A stretch of 64,000 nucleotides of DNA from Rhizophagus irregularis (taxonomy: Eukaryota > Glomeromycota > Glomeromycetes > Glomerales > Glomeraceae), in assembly GCF_026210795.1 (NCBI RefSeq), contig NC_089441.1:372001-436000 (forward strand). The letters run 5' to 3'. A program made the position numbers and the translations under genes. This document shows, piece by piece, positions 49,690 through 61,292 of the stretch. How positions within the stretch are numbered: position 1 is the stretch's first letter; the number at the start of each line of letters is the position of its first letter. The notes below the pieces were generated by a model. It made no database searches. It saw nothing but the letters and a program-made list of their open reading frames with translations, and was not told where the DNA came from.

Positions 49690-52600
49690 CATTTATATAA
49701 TATTTACATATAATTTAAACTAACTAAATTCTTTATTTAAAAAATTATTCATTTAATGATATAGGGAGTAAGTTATTTATTTAATTCTATTATATTTATA
49801 TAATATTTACATATAGTTTAAACTAACTAAATTATATTTTTTTTAGCTGGTAAGTTATAAGTTATTTATTTATTTCTATTATATTTATATAATATTTACA
49901 TATAATTTAAACTAACTAAATTCTTAGAGCGTAAGTAATTCTATTATATTTATATATATTTACATATAATTTAAATAAACTAAATTCTTTATTTAATTCA
50001 ATAATATAGCTTGTAAGTTATTTATTTAATTCTATTATATTTATATAATATTTACATATAATTTAAACTAACTAAATTCTTTATTTAAAAAATTATTCTT
50101 TCAATGATATAGGGAGTAAGTTATTTATTTAATTCTATTATATTTATATAATATTTATATATAATTTAAACTAACTAAATTCTTTATTTAAAAAATTATT
50201 CATTCAATGATATAGGGAGTAAGTTATTTATTTAATTCTATTATATTTATGTAATATTTACATATAATTTAAACTAACTAAATTTTTTATTTAAAAAATT
50301 ATTCAAATATTTTTTTTAGTTGGTAAGTTATAAGTTATTTATTTAATTCTATTATATTTATATAATATTTACATATAATTTAAACTAACTAAATTCTTTA
50401 TTTAAAAAATTATTCATTCAATAATATAGTTCGTAAGTTATTTATTTAATTCTATTATATTTATATAATATTTACTTACATATATTTTAAACAAACTAAA
50501 TTCTTTATTTAAAAAATTATTCAAATATTTTTTTTAGTTGGTAAGTTATAAGTTATTTATTTAATTCTATTATATTTATATATTATTTATATATAATTTA
50601 AACTAACTAAATTCTTTATTTAAAAAATTATTCATCCAATAATATAGGGGGTAAGTTATAAGTTATTTATTTAATTCTATTATATTTATATAATATTTAC
50701 ATATAATTTAAACTAACTAAATTCTTTATTAAAAAATTATTCAAATATTTTAGATTGTAAGTAGTTCTATTATATTTATATAATATTTACATATAATTTA
50801 AACTAACTAATTCTTTATTTAAAAAATAAAAATTATTCATCCAATAATATAGGGGGTAAGTTATAAGTTATTTATTTAATTTTATTATATTTATATAATA
50901 TTTACATATAATTTAAACTAACTAAATTCTTTATTAAAAAATTATTCAAATATTTTAGATTGTAAGTAGTTCAATTATATTTATATAATATTTATATATA
51001 ATTTAAACTAACTAAATTCTTTATTTAAAAAATTATTCAAATATTTTAGATGGTAAATTTCTATTATATTTATATAATATTTACATATAGCTTAAACTAA
51101 CTAAATTCTTTATTTAAAAAATTATTCAAATATTTTAGATGGTAAATTTCTATTATATTTATATAATATTTACATATAATTTAAACTAACTAAATTCTTT
51201 ATTTAAAAAATTATTTATTTAATACTATAGTTCGTAAGTTATTCATTTAACCCTATTATATTTATATAATATTTACATATAATTTAAACAAACTAAATTC
51301 TTTATTTAATAAATTACTCATTCAATAATATAGCGAGTAAGTTATTTAATTGATTATATTATATTTATATAATATTTACATATAATTTAAACGAACTAAA
51401 TTCTTTATTTAAAAAATTACTCATTCAATAATAAAGCGAGTAAGTTATTTATTTAATTATATTATATTTATATAGTATTTACATATAATTTAAACTAATT
51501 AAATTCTTTATTTAAAAAATTACTCATTCAATAATATAGGGCGTAAGTTATTTATTTAATTATATTATATTTATATATAATTTACATATAATTTAAACTA
51601 ACTATATTCTTTATTTAAAAAATTATTCAAATATTTTAGATGGTAAAATTCTATTATATTTATATAATATTTACATATAATTTAAACTAACTAAATTCTT
51701 TATTAAAAAATTATTCAAATATTTTAGATTGTAAGTAGTTCAATTATATTTATATAATATTTATATATAATTTAAACTAACTAAATTCTTTATTTAAAAA
51801 ATTATTCAAATATTTTAGATGGTAAATTTCTATTATATTTATATAATATTTACATATAGCTTAAACTAACTAAATTCTTTATTTAAAAAATTATTCAAAT
51901 ATTTTAGATGGTAAATTTCTATTATATTTATATAATATTTACATATAATTTAAACTAACTAAATTCTTTATTTAAAAAATTATTCAAATATTTTAGATGG
52001 TAAATTTCTATTATATTTATATAATATTTACATATAGCTTAAACTAACTAAATTCTTTATTTAAAAAATTATTCAAATATTTTAGATGGTAAATTTCTAT
52101 TATATTTATATAATATTTACATATAATTTAAACTAACTAAATTCTTTATTTAAAAAATTATTCAAATATTTTGAAGGTAAATTTCTATTATATTTATATA
52201 ATATTTACATATAATTTAAACTAACTAAATTCTTTATTTAAAAAATTATTCAAATATTTTAGATGGTAAATTTCTATTATATTTATATAATATTTACATA
52301 TAATTTAAACTAACTAAATTCTTTATTTAAAAAATTATTCAAATATTTTAGATGGTAAAATTCTATTATATTTATATAATATTTACATATAATTTAAACT
52401 AACTAAATTCTTTATTTAAAAAATTATTCAAATATTTTGAAGGTAAATTTCTATTATATTTATATAATATTTACATATAATTTAAACTAACTAAATTCTT
52501 TATTTAAAAAATTATTCAAATATTTTAGATGGTAAATTTCTATTATATTTATATAATATTTACATATAACTTAAGCTAACTAAATTCTTATTTAAAAAAT

Positions 52601-54921
52601 TATTCAAATATTTTAGATGGTAAATTTCTATTATATTTATATAATATTTACATATAATTTAAACTAACTAAATTCTTTATTTAATAAATTATTCATTCAA
52701 TAATATAGGGGGTAAGTTATTTATTTAATTCTATTATATAATATTACATATAATTAAACTAACTAAATTCTTATTTAATAAATTATTCTTTCAATAATAT
52801 AGGGCGTAAGTTATTTATTTAATTCTATTATATAATATTACATATAATTTAGACTAACAAATTCTTTATTTAAAAAATTATTCAAATATTTTAGATTGTA
52901 AGTAATTCTATTATATTTATATAATATTTACATATAGTTTAAACTAACTAAATTTTTTATTTAAAAAATTATTCATTCAATAATATAGGGGGTAAGTTAT
53001 TTATTTAATTCTACTATATTTATAAAATATTTATTTACATATATCTTAAAAAAACTAAATTCTTTATTTAAAAAATTATTCAAATATTTTTTTTAGTTTG
53101 TAAGTTATAAGTTATTTATTTAATTTTATTATATTTATATAATATTTACATATAATTTATACTAACTAAATTCTTTATTTAAAATATTATTCTTTCAATG
53201 ATGTAGGGAGTAAGTTATTTATCTAATTCTATTATATTTATATAATATTTACATATAATTTAAACTAACTAAATTCTTTATTTAAAAAATTATTCAAATA
53301 TTTTAGATGGTAAATTTCTATTATATTTATATAATATTTACATATAATTTAAACTAACTATATTCTTTATTTAAAAAATTATTCATTCAATGATATAGAA
53401 AGTAAGTTATTTATCTAATTCTATTATATTTATATAATATTTACATATAATTTAAACTAACTAAATTCTTTATTTAAAAAATTATTCTTTCAATGATGTA
53501 GGGAGTAAGTTATTTATCTAATTCTATTATATTTATATAATATTTACATATAATTTAAACTAACTAAATTCTTTATTTGAATAATTATTCATTCAATAAT
53601 ATAGTTCGTAAGTTATTTATTTAATTCTATTATATTTATATAATATTTATTTACATATAATTTAAACTAAATTCTTTATTTAAAAAATTATTCATTCAAT
53701 AATATAGAGAGTAAGTTATAAGTTATTTATTTAATTCTATTATATTTATATAATATTTATTTACATACAATTTAAACTAACTAAATTCTTTATCTAAAAA
53801 ATTATTCATTCAATGATATAGGGAGTAAGTTATTATTTAATTCTATTATATTTATATAATATTTACATATAATTTAAACTAACTAAATTCTTTATTTAAA
53901 TAATTATTCATTCAATAATATAGTTCGTAAGTTATTTATTTAATTCTATTATATTTATATAATATTTACATATAATTTAAACTAACTAAATTCTTTATTT
54001 AAAAAATTATTCAAATATTTTAGATGGTAAATTTCTATTATATTTATATAATATTTACATATAATTTAAACTAACTAAATTCTTTATTTAAAAAATTATT
54101 CATTCAATAATATAGAGGGTAAGTTATAAGTTATTTATTTAATTCTATTATATTTATGTAATATTTACATATAATTTAAGCTAACTAAATTCTTTATTTA
54201 AAAAATTATTCATTCAATAATATAGGGTGTAAGTTATTTATTTAATTCTATTATATTTACATATAATTTAAACTAACCAAATTCTTTATTTAAAAAATTA
54301 TTCAAATATTTTAGATTGTAAGTAATTCTATTATATTTATATAATATTTACATATAATTTAAACTAACTAAATTCTTTATTTAAAAAATTATTCAAATAT
54401 TTTAGATTGTAAGTATTCTATTATATTTATATAATATTTACATATAATTTAAACAAATTAAATTCTTATTTAAAAAATTATTCAAATATTTTAGATTGTA
54501 AGTATTCTATTATATTTATATAATATTTACATATAGTTTAAACTAACTAAATTCTTTATCTAAAAAATTGTTCAAATATTTTAGATCGTAAGTAATTCTA
54601 TTACATTTATATAATATTTACATATAATTTAAACTAACTAAATTCTTTATTTAAAAAATTATTCAAATATTTTTAGTTGGTAAGTTATAAGTTATTTATT
54701 TAATTCTATTATATTTGTATAATATTTACTTGATTTAAATTAACTAAATTCTTATTTAAAAAATTATTCAAATATTTTTTTAAAAATTATTTATTTAATT
54801 CTATTATACTTATATAAATTTAAATTAATTAATTAGGGTAAATATGATTAATATTATTATTTAATATTAAATTTATTTTAAATTTTAATATAATTTCATA
54901 TTTTCATTTTTATTTTTAAAG

Positions 54922-57899
54922 ATCTGATAGTAGTGGAAGTAAAATTATGGATCAATTTATTTCTGAAAATAAATTAGAATGGATTCCTTATGATAAATTT
55001 CAAAATATTGAATATCTTGAGAAAGGAGGATTCGGGACTATCTATTACGCTATGTGTAATTCTTATAACGTAATTCTTAAATCTTTCAATTATCTTAATA
55101 ATTCAGATGAAAGATTAAATGAATTTTTAAATGAAGTATGATTAAATATTGTTTTTTTCAATATAATAATTTATTTATATTAATTTACTAAATATTATTT
55201 TATAGTGGAAAATTATTGATTCAGAGAGAATTATTAGAATATATGGATTTACAAAAAATCCAGATGCTTCAAATTATATATTAATAATGCAATATACAAA
55301 TAAAGGTAATATAAGAGGATGTTTATCAGAAATAACAAAAAATTGGAAACTGAGATTACTCAATTTATATAAAATTAATACTGGCCTTAATAAAATTCAT
55401 GAAAAAGGTCTTATTCATTATAACCTTCATGATGGTAATATTTTATGTAATGAATATCAAAATGATGTATATGGAATTTTTATTAGTGATTATTTAGGAT
55501 TATATCAGCTTGCAAAATCTTTTTTAAAAGAAAATAATATTTATGGTATTATACCATTTATGGCACCTGAAATTTTAAAAGGTCAATCTTATACTCAGGC
55601 TAGTGATATATATAGTTTTTCTATGATTATGTGGGAATTTACATCTGGAATTCCACCATTTAGTGATAAAGCACATGATCTTCAACTTGCTTTAGGTATC
55701 TGTAAAGGTGAACGTCCTGAAATTATTGAAAATACTCCACAATGTTATGTAGATTTAATGAAAAAATGTTGGGATGAAGATCCATTAAAAAGGCCATCTT
55801 CTGAAGAAGTTTTAAATATTTTTACCAGTTGGGTTTTCTATTCTGAAGAGGTCAGTGATGAATTAAAAAGTAATATTATGGAATTTATAAATGCACCAAT
55901 TGAGCATAATAACCTTACTGTAGAACCTCATCCAAAAGCATGTTATACAAGTCATTTACTTGATTTTACTAGTAAAGAATTAAATGAAATTCTAGAAGAA
56001 TCTCAAGAATTGAGTTCTTTTGAATTGAAACAAGATGTTGATGCTGAGCAGAAACTTCCTGAATTTATAAATGCACCAATTGGGCATAATAACCTTACTA
56101 TAGAACCACATCCAAAAGCATGTTATACAAGTCATTTACTTGATTTTACTGGTAAAGAATTAAATGAAAATCTAGAAGAATCTCAAGAATTGAGTTCTTT
56201 TGAATTGAAACAAGATGTTGATGCCGAGCAGGAACTTCTTGAATTAGAAAAGATTGCTGAAACTTATTATCAAAATTTTCAAAATGAATTAAAAGAAAAG
56301 CAATTAGCATATCAGAATATTCAAATGGAATTAACTAATTTACAAGAAAAGAATTCTCAATTTGAGCAAAATAATCAAAGTTTAAGACTTAATATGACTG
56401 TTCAAATTAAAGAATTTGCAAAAAAATTAAATACTTTACAAACCCAAATTACTTACCTGCAAAATGAAAAGCAAACTTTAGCTGGCAATTTAACTGAACA
56501 GTTGAAACAAATCAGTCAGTTAAATCAAGAAAACAATAATCTGCAAAATCAATTAACTCAATCAGAAGCTAATATTCAAGAATTAAAATCTCAGCAGGAT
56601 CAAATAGAAGAAGAAAATCTTAAGTTAGAAAATGAGTTAGTTGATTTGCAACAAAGAAATTTTAAATTTGAGCAAGATAATCAAAATCTGAGGCTTAAAT
56701 CAGCTGTACAAATTAAGGAATTTGCGGAAAAAGAAAACATTTTTCAAACCCAAATTATTAACCTGCAAAATGAAAAGCAAAATTTAGCTGGCAATTTAAC
56801 TGAACAATTGGAACAAAATAAACTGACTAACCAGCAAGTTCAAATTCAAATCAGCCAGTTAGAGCAAGAAAAAATTGATTTGCAAGAAAAATTAACTCAA
56901 ACAGAAGTCAAGATTCAGGAATTAAAATCTCATAAAGAAGGTTTAATTAAACAAAAGGAGCAATTAGAAAATAGACTAAATCAGTCTCAAGTTAATTATG
57001 AACAAATAGAACAAGAAAAAACTAAGTTACAAAGTATGGTGAAAGATCTGTCACAGGATCAAAAGCTTAAAGTAAAATTAGAAAAAGAAATTGCTCAATT
57101 GGAACAAAAATTGATTAGTGAAAAACAAATCAAAATGCAATTGACTCAAGCTTTACAGATTAAAGAAGGTAAAATCAATGAATTAGAACAAAGTTTGATT
57201 AATCTTGATCAAAAGCGTATTAAGCAGTTAAAAGACAAAGAAAAAGAATTGAATAAAGTTAAAGGGGAATTAGTTAATAAATTAACTAGTGGAGAAAATA
57301 CTAAAAAAATACATAAAGAAAAAGAAGCTAAACAAAAAGAGTTAGTTGAGCTCCAGCAAGAATTATCAAGAACATCAACTTCTTATGATGCTAATAGAAA
57401 AAAACAGGTTCTCAATCAAGTTAATGATTTTCTGAAAGCCAAGGAAGATTTCTTAACTTTACGAGAAGAAGCTATTAAAAAACTGCAAAGATGTTTTGAT
57501 TGTCTAGATAACTCTATTAATAAGGATAGCAATTCTACTAGTTCTACCAGAGTTATGAAAACCTCTGAATCAATTGACAAGTATACTAAAGAATTTCAAA
57601 ATATTCTTGTAAAATATAATGATGAATCATTATGGCTGAACAAAAATTATTACTCCTTAAAGAAAATTGTTCAGGAAAATAAAGAGTTGGAAGTTAGCAT
57701 CATGATTGAAAATATTCTTAAGTTGAATTCTTTTAATCTTGATAAATATAATATATTTAAATTTGCTACTAATTCTCAGGAAGGAACCACAATTCAATTA
57801 AATTCTAATATGATGGCAGAAGATATCAATTCATTAAGAAAGAATTTGGATGAATTAAAATTGGAATTAAAACAAGAAAAAGAAGGATTAAAAATTTAG
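54922..57899 (+). CDS. pseudokinase with long coiled-coil tail
   Basis: Exons 54922-55135 and 55206-57899, phase 0 intron at the family's EFLNE position. The frame is open upstream of the ATG at 54947: SDSSGSKIMDQFI aligns with the SGNxKIDNFI segment of related kinases, so 54947 is probably not the true start. The N-lobe keeps LEKGGFGTIY and the VILK lysine, but the catalytic loop reads HYNLHDGN (HRD Asp replaced by Asn) and DFG reads DYLG, so it is a predicted pseudokinase. APE, DIYSF and the LMKKCWDEDPLKRP helix are conserved. The tail contains an exact 180-bp duplication (55881 and 56061; EFINAPIxHNNLT...HPKACYTSHLLDF), then about 400 residues of Gln/Glu/Leu-rich heptad coiled coil with an internal repeat of about 102 residues (56341 and 56648). 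The zinc ribbon is absent. Likely a scaffold. Confidence 0.85.
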
Positions 57900-58194
57900 C
57901 AGCAAATTAAATTCAACCATATTGATAGATTGAATGGCTGTTGATTTATTGAAATGAAATTCTTCAGTATTTATTAAAATATATATTCTATTTATTGAAC
58001 ATTATAGTACTCATATTTTTTTATCTTTTATGACAATATTATATATATATATATATTGTTTGATTATCTAAAGGTTTAATAAAAGAACATTAAAAAACCT
58101 TTTAAAATAACGTTTATACAGTATGAATTTTTTTTTAGCTTATGTTTAAATTAAAACATGAAAACAGTATAAAGTATACAAAGTCATTGTTATA
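57900..58194. other. 3' flank of pseudokinase gene
   Basis: AT-rich spacer with a short TA microsatellite at about 58039-58060; no gene. Confidence 0.4.
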
Positions 58195-58803
58195 CCCTAT
58201 AAAAAATAAATGTCCAGAAAATGTCCAGAAAATGTCCGGAAATTGTCCAGAATAAATCTGGCATGTCCAGAAATTGTCCGGAAAATGTCTATTTTTTGCT
58301 ACAAATTTGATACCTAAAATTTTGACATATCCGGACTTTGTCCAGAATATATCCAGAATTTGTCCAGTATAAAATTTTGGACAAATTCCGGACATGAAAA
58401 AATTCTGGACAAATTCTGGACGCTACTTCCAAAAAAGGATAAATTAATTTTGTAAAAAAATGCAAAAAGCACAAGACTGACATTCATAACCTTCTTTGTC
58501 ATACTAATTAAATTTGCTAAGCAGGCAAAAATACTATATATCTATGATATAAAACTTTAAGTTAAAAGCAATTATAATGATGGTCACCTGTTGATCATCT
58601 TTTTGTGCCAAATTTTATGAAAAAATATTTCAGGTCAATTTCCGGACAAATTCTGGACAAAATGAGTGTCCAGAAACGAGTGTGTTTTTGGAACAATTTC
58701 CGGACATGGTACCCGGCATTTTCTGGACATTTTCTGGACAATTATTTAGACAAATTTTCCGGACAATTTCTGGACAATTTCCGGACACTTATTTTTTATA
58801 GGG
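58195..58803. mobile_element. 609-bp CCCTATAAA TIR element filled with GTCCGG/GTCCAG repeats
   Basis: The termini CCCTATAAAAAATAAATGTCC and its complement ending TTTTTTATAGGG are inverted. Both arms are made of many copies of TGTCCAGAAA/TGTCCGGAAA words, opposite in orientation on the two sides, around an AT-rich centre (about 58430-58620). Overlapping small ORFs in these repeats are not accepted as genes. Related to the elements at 16012 and 22362 by termini. Confidence 0.75.
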
Positions 58804-59545
58804 ATATCAAGATCTGTTCACTGACATAAATTAACTAACTTCATTTTACTGACTTATAATTTCACTAACAATAATTCGCCATTGAAATTTACTTAAAAAT
58901 ACAAGGACAACGTGATAAACAATAAATTTTGAATGATCTTCAACGGCGGTCATATGTTTTAACATTGTCTATAATGATAAAACAGATGCTGGTAAAATAT
59001 TGTATTTATATTATATTAAAAAAAATAGTTAGATATATTATTGGTAAATTTAATACAAGTAAATTTTTTTTATTTATCATATCCTATAATTAAAAAATTC
59101 TTAGATTATACAATATAAAAAAATTTTAAATTATATATATTATATATCTGCATTAAATCTATTTATATTATTATTATCTATCATTTTTTTTAAATTTTGC
59201 TGGATTGGTATTTATTTATTAAACCCATCGATCCCCAGTGCGAAGCAATGAGTGACTACTAGCATAATAAAAAAAATAATATGAAAAAAAGAAAAATCTA
59301 AAAAAAAATATTGAAGACATCAAATAACTTAATTTTGTAAATACATTATGCTTCGAAAATATAAAAAGTGCTAATAAAAACTCATATATATATTCAATTA
59401 TAAAAATTCAAAAAAAAATAAAAAAATTATTTTATTTTAATGAAAAAATGGAATAAATGGTATTTATATTTCACTAGAGGTTTCACCTTGATTCATATGA
59501 TATGATTTTCTTGTAATGTGAAATAATTGTGAATGCTCGTGATTG
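58804..59545. other. AT-rich region ending in a Helitron-like 3' terminus
   Basis: No ORF. At 59230-59262, CCCCAGTGCGAAGCAATGAG leads to ACTACTAG, resembling the 3' ends at 36838 and 41397 (GC-rich palindrome then CTAG). The following base is C rather than T, and I could not find the matching 5' end. Confidence 0.4.
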
Positions 59546-60480
59546 ACTTCAGGTTTTTCTAGTTATAAATAACTGAAGAAGTCCAAGAAGTTAACATCCA
59601 AAGTCCAAAGTCAATACCTATAGAAAGAAAAATTACATTAAAAAGAAATAAAAGAACAAATCTAAAAAAAATTTGAAACTCCAACAAAAAGAAATGTTAT
59701 TTTGTTTCTTAAATTAAAGAAACCTCCTCTTTTTCTGTTTCTTACCTTAAAGTCCAATTTCATGTCCAAGCCAGCACCCTAAAAGAAATAATGAAAAGTA
59801 ATGCTAGTTCATTTCTTAAATTAGAAATTAAAAAAAATTCCCCTCTTCCCTATTCTCATTGGAATCCAGTTTCGTGTCCAAGGTAACGTCCTATAAAAAA
59901 CAATGAAAGAAACATTAGTTCATTTCTTAAATTACATTAAAAAAAAATCCCTCTTTCCCATTTCTTATAAAGTCCAGTTTTGTGTCCAATCCAGCAATCT
60001 ACAAAAAAAATAATGAAAAGAAATGTTAGTTCATTTCTTAAAAAAAATAGATCTCCTTTCCTTAAAATCTGGTTCGTTCTAGCTGGCAATTTCTACAAAA
60101 AAAAGAAACGTTAGTAAAATGTTTCCATAAACTAGCATAAATAAAAAAACTTCACCTTCCGAAGCTTAAATGAAGCAAAAAGAACCTACAAAATAAAAAT
60201 GAAACATTAATAATTTTTCATTTATAAAAGAATTTTTTAAAAAAACCATACAAAACTTACCTATTTACAGATCGAAGCTGAAAAGAAACTGGCAATGCAA
60301 AATCAAAGTTGAAGGAACCCAAGATAAAATATCCATCTAAAGAAAGTAATAAAAAAAATTCAAAAATTGTTTTTTTTTTAAAAAAAAAAGATTATCTTCG
60401 GAATACAAACTATAATTGATCGGTCTAATCAGCCAGGTTTCTCGAATGGGATAATCCTGATACATTGACTCATGCCTGTA
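59546..60480 (-). ncRNA. candidate spliced minus-strand transcript made of repeated small exons
   Basis: Read on the minus strand, several segments sit between a polypyrimidine-AG and a GTAAG/GTGAA donor. The clearest is 59778-59746 (33 bases, GGTGCTGGCTTGGACATGAA...), with GTAAGAAAC after it. Related TTGGACAC-AAACTGGA segments at about 59890-59855 and 60000-59965 have lost the donor. Further candidates start at about 60338 and end at a GTAAGTTTTG donor near 60262; another begins near 60475. A terminal segment starts at 59617. The unit of exon plus flanking sequence is about 110-120 bp and repeated four to five times. No long reading frame is evident, so non-coding or TE-derived; splicing is inferred. 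Confidence 0.3.
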
Positions 60481-61001
60481 AAAAATAAGCATGAAATAAA
60501 TTGATTCCAGAGAATATATGACTGTTAATTTTGAGCTTTTTTTATTTTTTTTTATTTTTTATAATGTGAAAAGTATTAATGGCGAAAAGTATTAATGTCC
60601 AACACTACTTGGTAACGTAATATTTACCAGTTTTGTGTAATATATTGATTGAGTGACACATAAAATTTTATGTTTTTCGCGTAATTTATGTAATATGCTT
60701 TTATGAAGAAAAAATATATGTATAAAGGCCATCAATTCATGGCGTTATATTATTCTTATTCATGAATCTTATAATCTTTTTTTTTTCATGGATCTTAAAA
60801 TCTAAAGATCTAGATATAAATTCACAGGCAAAGTTTTCATGTATATCACTACCAAAAAAAGAGTATACTTTGCAAGTGTTTAACCGGTCATTTTATTTTA
60901 AAAAATATCAAAAAAAAAAAAATTATAATACTATATTTTAGTGAGTACGACAGATTACCGAATAGGAAAAGGTTATTGTCTGTTTTTTTACTCTACGATA
61001 A
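60481..61001. other. intergenic, no gene seen
   Basis: AT-rich sequence with T-runs; no ORF and no clear repeat. Confidence 0.4.
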
Positions 61002-61243
61002 TATGTCAAGTACCAGATTATCAGATTGACAGCATTGTCCGCAGTAGCAGAAATTCAATGATTATCAGCTGAGAAATTATATAAATATCGTTTGTGGGTA
61101 CAGTATGAATCATTTTAATTTCATAGTATTAAAATGTATTTCGATATAAAATATGTTATAAGATGAATAATTAAATAATTTACACTTTTTTTATACTTTA
61201 GTAAAATTTTAAATTATTTTAAATTTGGTATAAATAAACGTTA
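61002..61243. repeat. promoter-proximal block shared with 21789-22015
   Basis: Same ordered words as the block at 21.8 kb (GACAGCATTGTCCGCAGTA, GATTATCAGC, TTTCATAG-ATTAAAATGTATTTC, GGTATAAAT) with point differences and small indels. It ends about 50 bp before the ATG at 61293, so it probably contains that gene's promoter. Confidence 0.65.
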
Positions 61244-61292
61244 AATCTTTCCAAACATAATTTTACCTTGTTGATTTACTTATTTTCATATT

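Larger units (their letters stand above)
46621..54921 (+). other. array of about 67 intron-like units separated by 3-bp candidate microexons
   Basis: Starts with ATG exon 46621-46642 (MAQNNDK + 1 base) and exon 46723-46746 (VPKIDEDK), both phase 1. Then unit after unit of about 90-120 bp: donor GTAAGT (or GTAAAT), AT-rich body with TTTAAACTAACTAAATTC (ACTAAC branch-like site), acceptor ATATAG or TTTTAG, three bases, next donor. I counted 65 units with exactly three bases between AG and GT, two with zero (near 52175 and 52440), and a last one with a single G (near 54835). The triplets differ (TCG, AAA, AAT, GGT, GGA, ATG, AGG, ATT, ATC, TTG, CTG, AGC, CTT, TTC, GGG, CGA and others) while the flanks are conserved. 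One donor near 49276 is weak (GTAGGC). The first few units are diverged; the later ones are nearly identical and fall into three or four subtypes. Splicing is inferred, not shown. Confidence 0.7.

Noticed and set aside
46800-54700. CRISPR-like array of regular repeats
   Set aside because: Repeat-to-repeat gaps are three bases, not spacers; units carry eukaryotic splice signals and the host is clearly a eukaryote.
54947-55141. ATG at 54947 as the true start of the pseudokinase
   Set aside because: The frame is open and family-like upstream of it (SDSSGSKI), so the exon more likely begins at 54922; kept only as a possible alternative start.
58135-58829. Overlapping small ORFs rich in SGQ/LDN words
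   Set aside because: Produced by GTCCAG/GTCCGG repeats of the TIR element.
59230-59262. Third complete Helitron ending here
   Set aside because: Only a 3'-end-like CTAG terminus is visible, the following base is not T, and no matching 5' end was found.
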